Source: Jiangella alkaliphila (GTDB lineage Bacteria > Actinomycetota > Actinomycetes > Jiangellales > Jiangellaceae). Taken from it: DNA of 64,000 nucleotides. A program made the translations under genes and the position numbers. The notes below the pieces were generated by a model, which saw only the letters and a program-made list of their open reading frames with translations, ran no database searches and was not told where the DNA came from. Location of the stretch: contig NZ_LT629791.1 in assembly GCF_900105925.1 (NCBI RefSeq), forward strand, positions 7,038,001 to 7,102,000. Direction: 5' to 3'. This document shows, in pieces, positions 43,249 to 51,621 of the stretch (positions are counted from its first letter, which is position 1; every line of letters begins with the position of its first letter).

Positions 43249-43355
43249 GCGACCGGCGCCTTCACCAAGGCGACGCCGAGCGTTCATTCCGGGCTCGACC
43301 GGAAGTGCGACCACGAGTGATGTGATCGGACATCCCACACGTCCGGAGGTCGCCC

Positions 43356-44936
43356 GTGCCCGCATCGCCGTCCACCCTCGACCGCCGCCGGTTCCTCGCC
43401 CTGACCGGCGGCGGCGCGCTGACGTTCACCGCCGCGCTGGCCGGGTTCTCGGCCGCGCCGGTCCGCGCCGACCCGCTGTTCCGCGACAACCCGTTCACGC
43501 TCGGCGTCGCGTCGGGCGACCCGCTGCCGGACGGCGTCGTGCTGTGGACGCGGCTGGCGCCGGAGCCGCTGGCGGCCGACGGCAGCGGCGGGATGGGCCC
43601 GCGGGCGGTGCCGGTGCAGTGGCAGCTCGCCCGCGATCCGCAGTTCCGCCAGGTCGAGCGGACCGGCACCGTCCGGGCGACGCCGGAGCTGGCGCACTCG
43701 GTGCACGCGGAGGTCGGCGGACTGGAGCCGGGCCGCGACTACTGGTACCGGTTCCGCGCCGGCCGTGAGCTGAGCCCCGTCGGCCGCACCCGCACGGCAC
43801 CGGCCGCCGACGCGACGCCTGACCAGGTGCGCTTCGCCTACGCCAGCTGCCAGAACTACGCCGACGGCTACTTCACCGCCTACCGCCACCTCGCCGAGGA
43901 GGACCTCGACCTCGTCGTGCACCTGGGCGACTACATCTACGAGGGCGCCAACGTCGGCACCATCGGCCGCGCCCACCTGCCCGCCGTCGAGTGCTTCTCG
44001 CTGACCGACTACCGCATCCGCTACAGCCAGTACAAGAGCGACCCGGACCTGCAGGCCGCGCATGCCGCCGCGCCGTGGGTCGTGGTGCTCGACGACCACG
44101 AGATCGACAACAACTGGGCCGACGACGTCGACGGCGGCGGCGTGGGCGGCGAGGTGTTCCGGGCCCGGCGGATCGCCGCGCTGAAGGCGTACTACGAGAA
44201 CATGCCGCTGCGCCGGGCGTCGATGCCGGTCGGCCCCGACATGCAGCTCTACCGGCGGCTGCGCTTCGGCACGCTGGCCGACGTCAACGTCGTCGACACC
44301 CGCCAGTACCGCGACGACCAGGCCTGCGGCGACGGCCGGCAGATCGACTGCGCCGACCGCCTGGACCCGGCCCGCACCATGCTCGGCGACGCGCAGGAGG
44401 CGTGGCTGCTGGACGGGCTGGCGGACTCGCCGGCGACGTGGAAGGTCATGGCGAACCAGATCTTCATGATGCAGGCCGACCACGAGGCCGGCCCGGTGCA
44501 GGCGTTCGGTATGGACACTTGGGACGGCTACGCGGCGGCCCGGACCCGGCTGCTCGACGGCGTCCGCGAGCGTAGCGTCGACGACTTCGTCGTGATCACC
44601 GGCGACGCGCACCGCAGCGTCGCCGCCGACCTCAAGGCGAACTTCGACGACCCCGGGTCGGCCACCGTCGGCACCGAGTTCCTCGCCACGTCGATCAGCG
44701 CCGGCGGCGACGGCGTCGACCAGGACCCGCTCGGCGGTGTCTGGCTTGCGGAGAACCCGCACATGAAGTTCCACAACGTCCAGCGCGGCTACGCCACCTG
44801 CACGCTGACCCCGGACGCCTGGCGCACCGACTACCGCGTGGTCCCGTTCGTGCGGCAGCCCGGCGCGCCAGTCAGCACCCGCGCCAGCGTCCACGTCGAG
44901 ACCGGCGTGCCCGGGATCGCCCAGGTCTCGTCGTAG
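43356..44936 (+). CDS. phoD: Tat-exported alkaline phosphatase D (PhoD)-family phosphodiesterase
   Basis: This 526-aa precursor has a twin-arginine leader (LDRRRFLALTGGGALTFTAA) and an N-terminal PhoD_N domain with fibronectin-like strands (~35-140). The PhoD metallophosphatase domain follows, with FAYASCQNYADGYFTAY, DLVVHLGDYIYEGA, WVVVLDDHEIDNNW and FVVITGDAHRSVAADL carrying the Ca/Fe ligands. It releases phosphate from phosphodiesters outside the cell. The start is GTG 43356. It is followed by a palindromic repeat element. Confidence 0.92.
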   Translation: MPASPSTLDRRRFLALTGGGALTFTAALAGFSAAPVRADPLFRDNPFTLGVASGDPLPDGVVLWTRLAPEPLAADGSGGMGPRAVPVQWQLARDPQFRQVERTGTVRATPELAHSVHAEVGGLEPGRDYWYRFRAGRELSPVGRTRTAPAADATPDQVRFAYASCQNYADGYFTAYRHLAEEDLDLVVHLGDYIYEGANVGTIGRAHLPAVECFSLTDYRIRYSQYKSDPDLQAAHAAAPWVVVLDDHEIDNNWADDVDGGGVGGEVFRARRIAALKAYYENMPLRRASMPVGPDMQLYRRLRFGTLADVNVVDTRQYRDDQACGDGRQIDCADRLDPARTMLGDAQEAWLLDGLADSPATWKVMANQIFMMQADHEAGPVQAFGMDTWDGYAAARTRLLDGVRERSVDDFVVITGDAHRSVAADLKANFDDPGSATVGTEFLATSISAGGDGVDQDPLGGVWLAENPHMKFHNVQRGYATCTLTPDAWRTDYRVVPFVRQPGAPVSTRASVHVETGVPGIAQVSS

Positions 44937-44990
44937 CCCATGATGTTCGTCGAACCGGGTGTCGGCCGGTTCCAGGTGGTGTGCGGCCGC

Positions 44991-45173
44991 TTTGCAATGA
45001 GCACCTTGGCGCACCACCCGTGGCCGGGCACAGCTTGGTACGGCTGGTCACCGCCCGGAACGGGGCATTCCGGGTGCCGCGACGGCGATCAGCCGTGCCA
45101 AGGCGGTGGTCAGCCGAGCCAACGCCCGACCTCGCTGCCGCGGACGGGTGGTGCGTGGAGGTGCTCATTGCAA
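44991..45173. repeat. 183-bp palindromic element, TTTGCAATGAGCACC family
   Basis: The ends TTTGCAATGAGCACCT (44991-45006) and its exact reverse complement (45158-45173) continue inward as a further CGCACCACCCGT pairing. Inside are smaller hairpins (CCCGGAA/TTCCGGG; ACGGC/GCCGT; GGCTGGTCACC with GGTGGTCAGCC), so the whole unit can fold into one long hairpin. No coding frame is convincing. It occupies most of the 334-bp gap between convergent phoD and ecfT genes, and the rest shows nothing. Confidence 0.8.
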
Positions 45174-45270
45174 AACGGTGCGGGTGGCCGGGCAGACCGC
45201 CGGTACCTCGGCTGGCGCGGCGGCCCGGCGAACTCACGGAAGCAGTAGAAGAGCCACACGTCGTAGCCCG

Positions 45271-45876
45271 TCAGTCGTCGAGGCCGCGGGCCTGCAGCGC
45301 CTCACCCATCGCGTCGGCGTGCCGCAGCACGCCGACGACGAGAGGTACGGCGAACGCGCGGACGCTGCGCTCGCGGCCGCGGGCCCAGCGGGCCTCCCGG
45401 ATCCGCCCGGCGATCCCGGCGACGACGGGGACGCTGCGCAGCGCCAGCGACATCAGCAGCGAGACGCGGGCCGGGTCGACGCCGAAGCGACGCAGCGGCG
45501 ACAACGCCCGTTCCAGCGCCGCCATCAGCTCCGTCGTCCGCGTCGTCAACGTCACCAGCGCGGCCAGCGCGACGGCGAGCACCAGGCGCGCAGTCAGCGC
45601 GACCGCCGTCGGGACGTCCGCGATCAGCACCTGCACCACGAGCAGCACCACGACCAGCCAGCGCAACGGCCGCAGCTGCCCCCACGCCGCGCGCCACCCG
45701 ACCTGCGCCAGCGCGTACAGCGCCACCACACCGACCGCCGCCGCGCCCACCAGCGGCAGCGACCGCGCGAACACCAGCGCCGTGCAGCCGACCGCCAGCA
45801 GGACCAGCTTCAGCCCGGCCGGCGCCCGGTGCACGGGCGACGTCCCGGCGACGTAGGCGCCTGTCAGCAAGGTCAC
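45271..45876 (-). CDS. Energy-coupling factor (ECF) transporter transmembrane protein EcfT
   Basis: This 201-aa membrane protein has about five hydrophobic segments and the EcfT/CbiQ coupling motifs near the C-terminus: AALERALSPLRRFGVDPAR, and the Ala-Arg-Gly signatures IREARWARG and ALQARGLDD. The paired ARG motifs contact the ATPases. GTG at 45876 overlaps the thiolase stop, so it is the last gene of the BioY operon. No EcfA ATPase gene is in the operon. Confidence 0.88.
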   Translation of the reverse strand: MTLLTGAYVAGTSPVHRAPAGLKLVLLAVGCTALVFARSLPLVGAAAVGVVALYALAQVGWRAAWGQLRPLRWLVVVLLVVQVLIADVPTAVALTARLVLAVALAALVTLTTRTTELMAALERALSPLRRFGVDPARVSLLMSLALRSVPVVAGIAGRIREARWARGRERSVRAFAVPLVVGVLRHADAMGEALQARGLDD

Positions 45877-47030
45877 CGGACCACCTCGAACAGCGCGGCC
45901 ACGCCCATGCCGCCGCCGATCGCCGCGGTCGCCAGCCCGAGCGTCCCGGCCGGCGCGCCGCCGCGGACCAGCCGCGTGAACAGCCGCACGACGCAGACCG
46001 CGCCGGACGCGCCCCACGGGTGGCCCAGCGCCAGCGCTCCCCCGTCGGCGCAGACGATCTCGGCGTCGCCACGCAGCGGGTCCAGCCCGAGCGCGTCGGT
46101 GACCGCCAGTACCTGGCCGGCGAACGCCTCGACGATCTCGACCGCGGCGACGTCGCCGAGCGAGACCCGCGCGGACGTCAGCACCCGCTGCACGGCCGGC
46201 ACCGGACCCCAGCCGGGCAGCCGCGGGTCGCAGCCGACGACGGCGCCGGCGACCAGCCGCAGCCCCGGGCGGCCGGCCCGCAGGTCCTCGCCGACGAGCG
46301 CGACGACGGCGGCGCCGTCGCTGTTCGCGCACGAGTTGCCCGCGGTCACCGTCCCGCGGGGCACGAACGCGGCGGGCATCCGGGCCAGCACCGCGGGCGC
46401 GAGCCGCCGCGGCCGGTCGTCACGCTCCAGCCCGCCGACCGGCACCAGCTCGGCGTCGAACCGGCCGGCGTCGCGGGCCAGCAGTGCCTTCGCGTGGCTG
46501 GCGGCGGCGTAGGCGTCCTGGCGGCCGCGGGTGACGCCGCGGCGGCCGGCGAGGTCGTCGGCGGCGACGCCCATGTCCGGGTCGCCGTACTCGGGCGGGG
46601 TGAACGGCGCGCGGCCGTACGGCCCGGCGCTGCCGCCGGCGGGCGGCACGCGGTGCGACCGCTGCGGCGCCGTCGACGCGCTCTCGGCGCCGCCGGCCAG
46701 CACCAGCCGCGCGTCGCCGGACCGGATCGCCTGGCCCGCCTGCAGGATCGCGGCCAGCCCGCTACCGCACTGCCGGTCGACGGTGACGCCCGGCACGGCG
46801 ACGTCGAACCCGGCGGCCAGCGCGGCGACCCGGGCGACGTTGCCGCCCGGGCCCAGGCAGTTGCCGAGCACGACGTCGTCGACGCCGCGCATCGCGGTGA
46901 GCGGCCAGACGTCGTCGACGACCGCCGTCAGCACCGGCGCGGCCAGCCGCTCGACCGTCACGTCGCGCAGCGCCTTCCCAGCGGTCCCGATGGGCGTCCG
47001 GCGGGCCGCGACGACGACCGGCGCGCTCAC
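45873..47030 (-). CDS. Thiolase / acetyl-CoA acetyltransferase family protein
   Basis: This 385-aa protein has nucleophilic Cys88 (VDRQCGSGLAAILQAGQAI) and the C-terminal HPWGASGAVCV motif with the second catalytic His/Cys. It condenses or cleaves acyl-CoAs. In the BioY operon, the order BioY, acyl-CoA ligase, thiolase is the same as in the Bacillus subtilis yhfUTS biotin-regulated operon, which suggests a role in making or salvaging a biotin (pimeloyl) precursor. It is coupled by 4-bp overlaps on both sides. Confidence 0.9.
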   Translation of the reverse strand: MSAPVVVAARRTPIGTAGKALRDVTVERLAAPVLTAVVDDVWPLTAMRGVDDVVLGNCLGPGGNVARVAALAAGFDVAVPGVTVDRQCGSGLAAILQAGQAIRSGDARLVLAGGAESASTAPQRSHRVPPAGGSAGPYGRAPFTPPEYGDPDMGVAADDLAGRRGVTRGRQDAYAAASHAKALLARDAGRFDAELVPVGGLERDDRPRRLAPAVLARMPAAFVPRGTVTAGNSCANSDGAAVVALVGEDLRAGRPGLRLVAGAVVGCDPRLPGWGPVPAVQRVLTSARVSLGDVAAVEIVEAFAGQVLAVTDALGLDPLRGDAEIVCADGGALALGHPWGASGAVCVVRLFTRLVRGGAPAGTLGLATAAIGGGMGVAALFEVVR

Positions 47031-48283
47031 GTCAGCGGCCGGGCGGGCAGGCCGGCGACCAGCGCGCGGGCCGGCTTGCCCGCCGACGTCCGGGGCAGCT
47101 CGTCGACGACGAGCCAGCGGCGCGGCCGCTGCGCCGCGGTCAGCCGTGCGCGGGCGGCCGTCTCCAGCGCGGCCCGGCGCACGCCGTCGCCCTGGACGAC
47201 GGCGGCGACCACCTGGCCCAGCCCGGCGTGCGGCAGCCCGAGCACGACGACGCCCTCGACACCGGGCACGGCGGCCAGCACCGCCTCGACGTCCTCCGGC
47301 ACGACGGTCGCGCCGCCGGTGAGGATCGCGCCGTCGCCGCGTCCCCGCAGCACCAGCGGGCCGGGCGCGTCGTCGGCCAGGTCGCCGACCGTCGCCCAGC
47401 CGTCGTCGTCGCGGCGCAGCGGCCCGCCGTCACCCAGGTAGCCGTGCGCCAGCCAGGGCGAGCGCACCCACACCTCGCCCGCCCGCAGTTCGACCTCGAC
47501 GTCCTCGAACGGCCGCAGCCCGGCACCGTCCGGGTCCACGGCGACGAAGGACAGCTCGGTGGCGCCGTAGTACGCGACGACGCCGATGCCCGCGTCCGCG
47601 GCGCGGTCGCGCAGCGCCGTACCCAGCGCGGCGCCGCCGGCCACCGCCGTCCGCAGCCGCCGCGGCCGCGCGTCGAGCACCGCGGCCAGCCGGTGCGGCA
47701 CCAGGTGGACGACATCGGCCGACGGCAGGGCGGCCCGCAGCCCCGGTTCCGTCCAGTCGCCGGTCAGCAGCACCGTCGCCCCGGCCGCCAGCGCGTGCGC
47801 CGCCGCGAACGCCGTCAGCGACCACGACAGCGCCCCCGGCACCAGCACGGTGTCGTCAGAGGTGATCCCGGTCAGCCGGCCGGTCGCCGCGAACGACCCG
47901 GTCCACGACGACCGCGACCGCACCACCACGCGCGGCCGCCCGGTGCTGCCGGACGTGAACCCGGCCCAGGCCAGGTCGTGCGCCACCGCGTCGTCGACCG
48001 TCGCCGGCAGCGCGTCGAGCAGCGCCCGCCGGTGCTCCGTCCGCCACGACGGGTCGCAGGCGAGCGGGACCGCGCCGGCGCCGTCGGCGGCCAGCAGCCC
48101 GGTCAGCTGGGTGATCGGGTCGCCGCCGGCCAGCGGGACCAGCGCGCCCGGCTTGACGTCCGGGCGGGACCGTTCGGCGGCGCGCGCCAGCTGGGCGTAG
48201 GTGCGCACCGTGTCGCCGTACCGGACGGCGACCCGGTGCGGCTGGGCCGCTGCGTGTGCCAAGACCTCGCGGAAGACCGGCAT
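47027..48283 (-). CDS. AMP-binding acyl-CoA ligase (YhfT-like, short)
   Basis: This 418-aa ANL-family protein has the AMP-binding P-loop AGFTSGSTGRPRVVVRS, then YYGATELSF, a WATVGDLADDAPGPL-type hinge, and a C-terminal RWLVVDELPRTSAGKPAR bearing the acylation Lys. At 418 aa it is ~100 residues shorter than typical fatty-acyl-CoA ligases, mainly in the N-terminal part. It probably activates a carboxylic acid for the adjacent thiolase. Confidence 0.88.
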   Translation of the reverse strand: MPVFREVLAHAAAQPHRVAVRYGDTVRTYAQLARAAERSRPDVKPGALVPLAGGDPITQLTGLLAADGAGAVPLACDPSWRTEHRRALLDALPATVDDAVAHDLAWAGFTSGSTGRPRVVVRSRSSWTGSFAATGRLTGITSDDTVLVPGALSWSLTAFAAAHALAAGATVLLTGDWTEPGLRAALPSADVVHLVPHRLAAVLDARPRRLRTAVAGGAALGTALRDRAADAGIGVVAYYGATELSFVAVDPDGAGLRPFEDVEVELRAGEVWVRSPWLAHGYLGDGGPLRRDDDGWATVGDLADDAPGPLVLRGRGDGAILTGGATVVPEDVEAVLAAVPGVEGVVVLGLPHAGLGQVVAAVVQGDGVRRAALETAARARLTAAQRPRRWLVVDELPRTSAGKPARALVAGLPARPLT

Positions 48284-48295
48284 CGACGCAGCGTC

Positions 48296-48937
48296 TCAGG
48301 CCCGGCCGGCGCCGGCGTCGTCGCCCCCGGTGCCCGCGTCGTCGCCCCCGGCGCGGCCCGCGACCCGCTCGCGGCGGGCCGCCGGCGCGGCGTCCGGGTA
48401 GGCCCGCTGCGCACCCGACGCGACCAGGGCCGCGAACACCGCCTTGGCCGCGTCACCCGGGACGAAGGCCAGCGACAGCTGGAAGGTCTCAGTCAGCGGC
48501 ACCCCCGTGACCGCCGACTGGACCGGGATGCCGATGGCCAGCGTCGTCGCGGCCCCGAGCAGCGTCGCGACCAGCACCCAGTGCATGCCCGGCCGGCGCC
48601 CGGACCGCTCCACGATCAGGCCGACCACGAACGCCGACACCACGAACCCGGCGAGGTAGCCGACCGACGGCCCGGTGAACACGCCGAGCCCGCCCCGTCC
48701 GCCGGCCAGCAGCGGCAGCCCGGCGGCGACCAGCGCGAGCAGCAGCAGCTGCGACAGCGCGCCCCGTTTCGCGCCGAGGATCGCGCCGGCCAGCAGCGGC
48801 ACCATCGACTGCAGGGTCACCGGCACGGCGTTGCCGAAGAGGTGGAACGACCCGGGCAGCCCGAGGACGGCGGTCAGGGCGGCGAACGCGGCGATCCGGG
48901 CGAGATCGGCGGCCGGCAGTCGCGACCTTCCTGTCAT
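48296..48937 (-). CDS. bioY: Biotin transporter BioY (ECF S-component)
   Basis: This 213-aa protein has six hydrophobic helices and the BioY signatures VPVTLQSMVPLLAGAILGAKRG and GPSVGYLAGFVVSAF. The C-terminal tail (~30 residues, Ala/Gly/Asp-rich with two GDDAG repeats) is unusual. ATG 48937 is favoured by GGGAG 7 bp upstream. It is the first gene of the operon. A CCGCCGCG/CGCGGCGG hairpin (48963-48984) lies in its leader, and no BirA-type operator was recognised. Confidence 0.92.
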   Translation of the reverse strand: MTGRSRLPAADLARIAAFAALTAVLGLPGSFHLFGNAVPVTLQSMVPLLAGAILGAKRGALSQLLLLALVAAGLPLLAGGRGGLGVFTGPSVGYLAGFVVSAFVVGLIVERSGRRPGMHWVLVATLLGAATTLAIGIPVQSAVTGVPLTETFQLSLAFVPGDAAKAVFAALVASGAQRAYPDAAPAARRERVAGRAGGDDAGTGGDDAGAGRA

Positions 48938-49110
48938 CGAGTTCTCCCATCTGGACATGCGTCCGCCGCGGAGACCCGCGGCGGTGTGCCTCCACTCTGA
49001 CGGACGAGCCGCCCCGGCACATAGTCGGCATTTCGCACCAGCGCCGCGCCGCAGGCTTGGTGGTCCTCCACAAGCCGGACCTTGTCGGTGGGGGCGGGCA
49101 GAATGGACGG

Positions 49111-49647
49111 GTGAGCGATGACGTGGCGGTCGGCGGGCTCGACACCCCGGTCGGGCAGCTCAGCGTGGCCGTCACCCGCGACGGGCTCGCCGCGGTCGGC
49201 TGGGGACGTCGCCGCGGCTCCGGCCGGCTCCCGGTGGTCGACGACGACGAGCGGCTCGCGCCGGTGCTCACCCAGCTGGCCGAGTACTTCGCCGGGCAGC
49301 GACGCGACTTCGACGTCCCGATCGACTGGCGCCACGTCCCCGGCTCGGCGTCGGCCGTGGTGCTGCGCACGCTGCACCAGACCGTCGGCTACGGGTCGTC
49401 CGTCACCTACGGCGGGCTGGCCGACCGCAGCGGCACCGGGGTCCCGGCCCGCGCCATCGGCGGCATCATGGGCGCCAACCCCATCCCCATCGTCGTCCCG
49501 TGCCACCGGGTGCTGGCCAGCGACGGGCTCGGCGGCTACAGCGGCGGGTCCGGCGGCAACGGCCTCGAGGTGAAGCGCTGGCTGCTCACGCTCGAGGGCG
49601 TGCTGCCGCCCACGTTCGACTGGAATCCCATCGGCCTCACCGTGTGA
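49111..49647 (+). CDS. Methylated-DNA-[protein]-cysteine S-methyltransferase
   Basis: This 178-aa protein has the active-site IVVPCHRVLA with acceptor Cys131, the DNA-binding helix ARAIGGIMGANP, and the N-terminal domain (TPVGQLSVAVTRDGLAAVGW). It removes O6-alkyl groups from guanine in a suicide reaction. GTG at 49111 places the conserved domain ~10 residues in. It is divergent from bioY. Confidence 0.93.
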   Translation: MSDDVAVGGLDTPVGQLSVAVTRDGLAAVGWGRRRGSGRLPVVDDDERLAPVLTQLAEYFAGQRRDFDVPIDWRHVPGSASAVVLRTLHQTVGYGSSVTYGGLADRSGTGVPARAIGGIMGANPIPIVVPCHRVLASDGLGGYSGGSGGNGLEVKRWLLTLEGVLPPTFDWNPIGLTV

Positions 49648-49652
49648 GACGC

Positions 49653-50054
49653 TCACGCGCCGGGCCGGAGCACCGTCATTCCCGCGTCGGCCGCGGCTGC
49701 CGCAAGCCGGTCGTCGTAGGTCACCACGGCGTCGAGGTCTTCGTCGAGAACACGAGCGGTCGCCAGGTGGATGGCGTCGAGCGAGCGGAGCATGCGGTCC
49801 GGCTCGTCCATCGCACGCTCGACGATGTCGTCGTCGATCGCGATGAAGTCGAACGCCGTCAGCAGGTCACGCGCATCCGGGAGCGCCGACGGCAGGACGC
49901 GGACGACCGCGCGGACGACCTCGATGCGCAGCAAGGCCGAACTCACCCACGACGCCGACGCGTTGGTGTCGTAGAACTCCGCGAAGGCGCTGGAGTGTTC
50001 TTCCTCCGCCAGCAGCTTCAACGCCGCCGACGTATCGATGTAGTAGACGCTCAC
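49653..50054 (-). CDS. PIN-domain toxin (VapC type)
   Basis: This 133-aa protein starts YYIDTSAALKLLAEEE, with catalytic Asp7. Further acidic residues at ALLRIEVVRAV, DDDIVERAM and LDAIHLATARV complete the PIN RNase site. VapC toxins cleave specific RNAs. Its start overlaps the antitoxin stop by 4 bp. Confidence 0.92.
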   Translation of the reverse strand: MSVYYIDTSAALKLLAEEEHSSAFAEFYDTNASASWVSSALLRIEVVRAVVRVLPSALPDARDLLTAFDFIAIDDDIVERAMDEPDRMLRSLDAIHLATARVLDEDLDAVVTYDDRLAAAAADAGMTVLRPGA

Positions 50055-50347
50055 CAGCGCTCTTCGTCGCGCAGAGCGGCAAGCGCATCACCCAGCCGAT
50101 TGGTGCCGTCGCCGGACCGCATACGTGGCCGGTACCCCGGCCGCTCGGCCGGCTGGACGCGGCCGGACTCGATCAGTTCCGTCAGGACCGGCCCCGGAGA
50201 CCGGTCCTCCACCGGGACGATCCGGGCGACGAGCCGACCCCTCTCGGTGATGTCGATGGTCTCGCCACGACGCACCCGCGCCAGGACATCCCCCGTGCTG
50301 TGGCGCAACTCGCGGAGACCTACCACATGCTCATGAGAAGCCGTCAT
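50051..50347 (-). CDS. Phd/YefM-type antitoxin paired with VapC
   Basis: This 98-aa protein has an N-terminal PhdYeFM fold (VVGLRELRHSTGDVLARVRRGETIDITERGRLVARIVPV) that binds DNA and dimerises, and a flexible C-terminus rich in charged residues that would wrap the toxin. It is the first gene of the pair and probably represses its own promoter at 50356-50377. Confidence 0.9.
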   Translation of the reverse strand: MTASHEHVVGLRELRHSTGDVLARVRRGETIDITERGRLVARIVPVEDRSPGPVLTELIESGRVQPAERPGYRPRMRSGDGTNRLGDALAALRDEERW

Positions 50348-50355
50348 GGCGCAAA

Positions 50356-50377
50356 TGTATCACATAAATGTGACACA
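50356..50377. promoter_or_regulatory. Toxin-antitoxin operator, 10-bp arms
   Basis: TGTATCACAT (50356-50365) and ATGTGACACA (50368-50377) form a near-perfect palindrome (9 of 10 pairs) around AA. It starts 9 bp upstream of the antitoxin ATG, in an AT-rich patch, and is also upstream of the divergent 71-aa gene. Confidence 0.75.
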
Positions 50378-50399
50378 CTCAGGCCGGTACGGTACCGAG

Positions 50400-50615
50400 G
50401 TGACCGACCCGCTCGCCGAGGACCCGTTCGACTACCAGCTGACCAAGTCCGGGCCGATCCGCGTCAGCCGCGGCGGCCGGCTCGTCGTCACCGTCGGCGG
50501 GCGCGAGGCGGACCGGCTGGCCGCCGCGCTGGAGCGGGCCGCCGACGAGCACGAGCGGCAGCTGCTGCTGGCCAAGGTGACCGGCAACTACAAGCGCGGC
50601 AACGAGCGCCGCTGA
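50400..50615 (+). CDS. Small conserved-type hypothetical protein
   Basis: This 71-aa protein reads MTDPLAEDPFDYQLTKSGPI, then VSRGGRLVVTVGGREADRLAAAL, and ends in a basic helix (LAKVTGNYKRGNER). GTG 50400 is preferred because the upstream in-frame ATG at 50346 overlaps the divergent antitoxin start codon and would place the operator inside the gene. The composition suggests a small soluble nucleic-acid- or protein-binding protein. No function is known. Confidence 0.7.
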   Translation: MTDPLAEDPFDYQLTKSGPIRVSRGGRLVVTVGGREADRLAAALERAADEHERQLLLAKVTGNYKRGNERR

Positions 50616-50639
50616 CGCGGGCCCAGCTGGGCGCGGCGG

Positions 50640-51497
50640 TCAGCCGGCGACGGCGTGGAGGGAGCCGGGGCGAAGGCCGGTCAGCCGGTCCAGCGCACCG
50701 GACGTCGGCTCGTCGGCGGGGAGGTAGACGAGGATCCGCTGGTGCTCGCCGTCGGAGAGGTCGAGCGTCTCGTAGGCCAGCCGCAGCTCGCCGGCGTCGG
50801 GATGGACGACGCGGTCGATGCCGGTGCGGACGGCGGTGGCCGCCGGCGCCGTCCAGCGGGAGGCGAACGGCGGGCCGGCCAGCACGGTCAGCTCGTCAGC
50901 CAGTGCCGCGAGATGCTGATCATCCGGGCCGGAGTCGAGCTTGAGGTTGGCCACCAGCGCGTCGGCCACGATGTGCCAGTCGGGGTACGTCGCCCGTGCC
51001 CGCGGGTCGGTGAAGTGGTAGCGGACCAGGTTCGGCGCCTCGCCGCCCAGTACGCCCAGCGGCTCGGCCAGCAGCTCGTACCCCGTCGTCCACGCCAGCA
51101 CGTCGCCGATGCGATTGACCAGCACCGCCGGGGCCGGCTCCAGCCGGTTCAGCAGCGCCCGCACCGTCGGCCGGACCTCCGACGCCGGCGGCGACTCGAT
51201 CGACGGGCAGTAGAAGTCGCCGCTGGTGGTCTTGGCGAGGTTGCGCAGCAGCACCCGCTCGGCCGCCGACAGCTGCAGCGCCTCGGCCAGCGCGCCCAGC
51301 ACCTGAGCGGACGGGTGACGGTCGCGGCCCTGCTCGAGCCGGGTGAGGTAGTCGACGCTGAGGCCGGCGAGGATCGCCAGCTCGGCCCGGCGCAGCCCGG
51401 GCGCGCGCCGCCGCGGGCCGGCGGGCATTCCCACCTGGGCCGGGGTGATGTCATCGCGCCGCGAGCGCAGGAACGCGCCGAGCTCGTTGTCGCTCAC
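50640..51497 (-). CDS. XRE-family regulator with MmyB-like ligand-binding domain
   Basis: This 285-aa protein has an N-terminal helix-turn-helix (GLRRAELAILAGLSVDYLTRLEQGRDRHPSAQVLGALAEAL) and a C-terminal MmyB-like PAS-type domain (PAPAVLVNRIGDVLAWTTGYELLAEP). The start is GTG 51497 (VSDNELGAFL). It is divergent from an F420-type operon, and paired regulators of this class commonly control an adjacent reductase or dehydrogenase. Confidence 0.9.
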   Translation of the reverse strand: MSDNELGAFLRSRRDDITPAQVGMPAGPRRRAPGLRRAELAILAGLSVDYLTRLEQGRDRHPSAQVLGALAEALQLSAAERVLLRNLAKTTSGDFYCPSIESPPASEVRPTVRALLNRLEPAPAVLVNRIGDVLAWTTGYELLAEPLGVLGGEAPNLVRYHFTDPRARATYPDWHIVADALVANLKLDSGPDDQHLAALADELTVLAGPPFASRWTAPAATAVRTGIDRVVHPDAGELRLAYETLDLSDGEHQRILVYLPADEPTSGALDRLTGLRPGSLHAVAG

Positions 51498-51621
51498 GGT
51501 GCCCAGGCTACCGCCGACGTCCGTACCGGCCACGGAAACCTTTCGGGCGAGGGTGGCCCTGACGGTGCCAGCCTCACCGCGGCCTCCCCTTCCGCCGGCT
51601 GCCGGACGCAGCATCGTGACC

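Noticed and set aside
45873-46332. Longer version of EcfT (353 aa) reaching into the thiolase gene
   Set aside because: The extension is a shadow of thiolase. The GTG at 45876 with GTGA coupling gives the normal EcfT length.
50346-50399. ATG at 50346 as the start of the small gene next to the antitoxin
   Set aside because: It overlaps the antitoxin start codon and would put the palindromic operator inside the coding region. GTG 50400 fits better.
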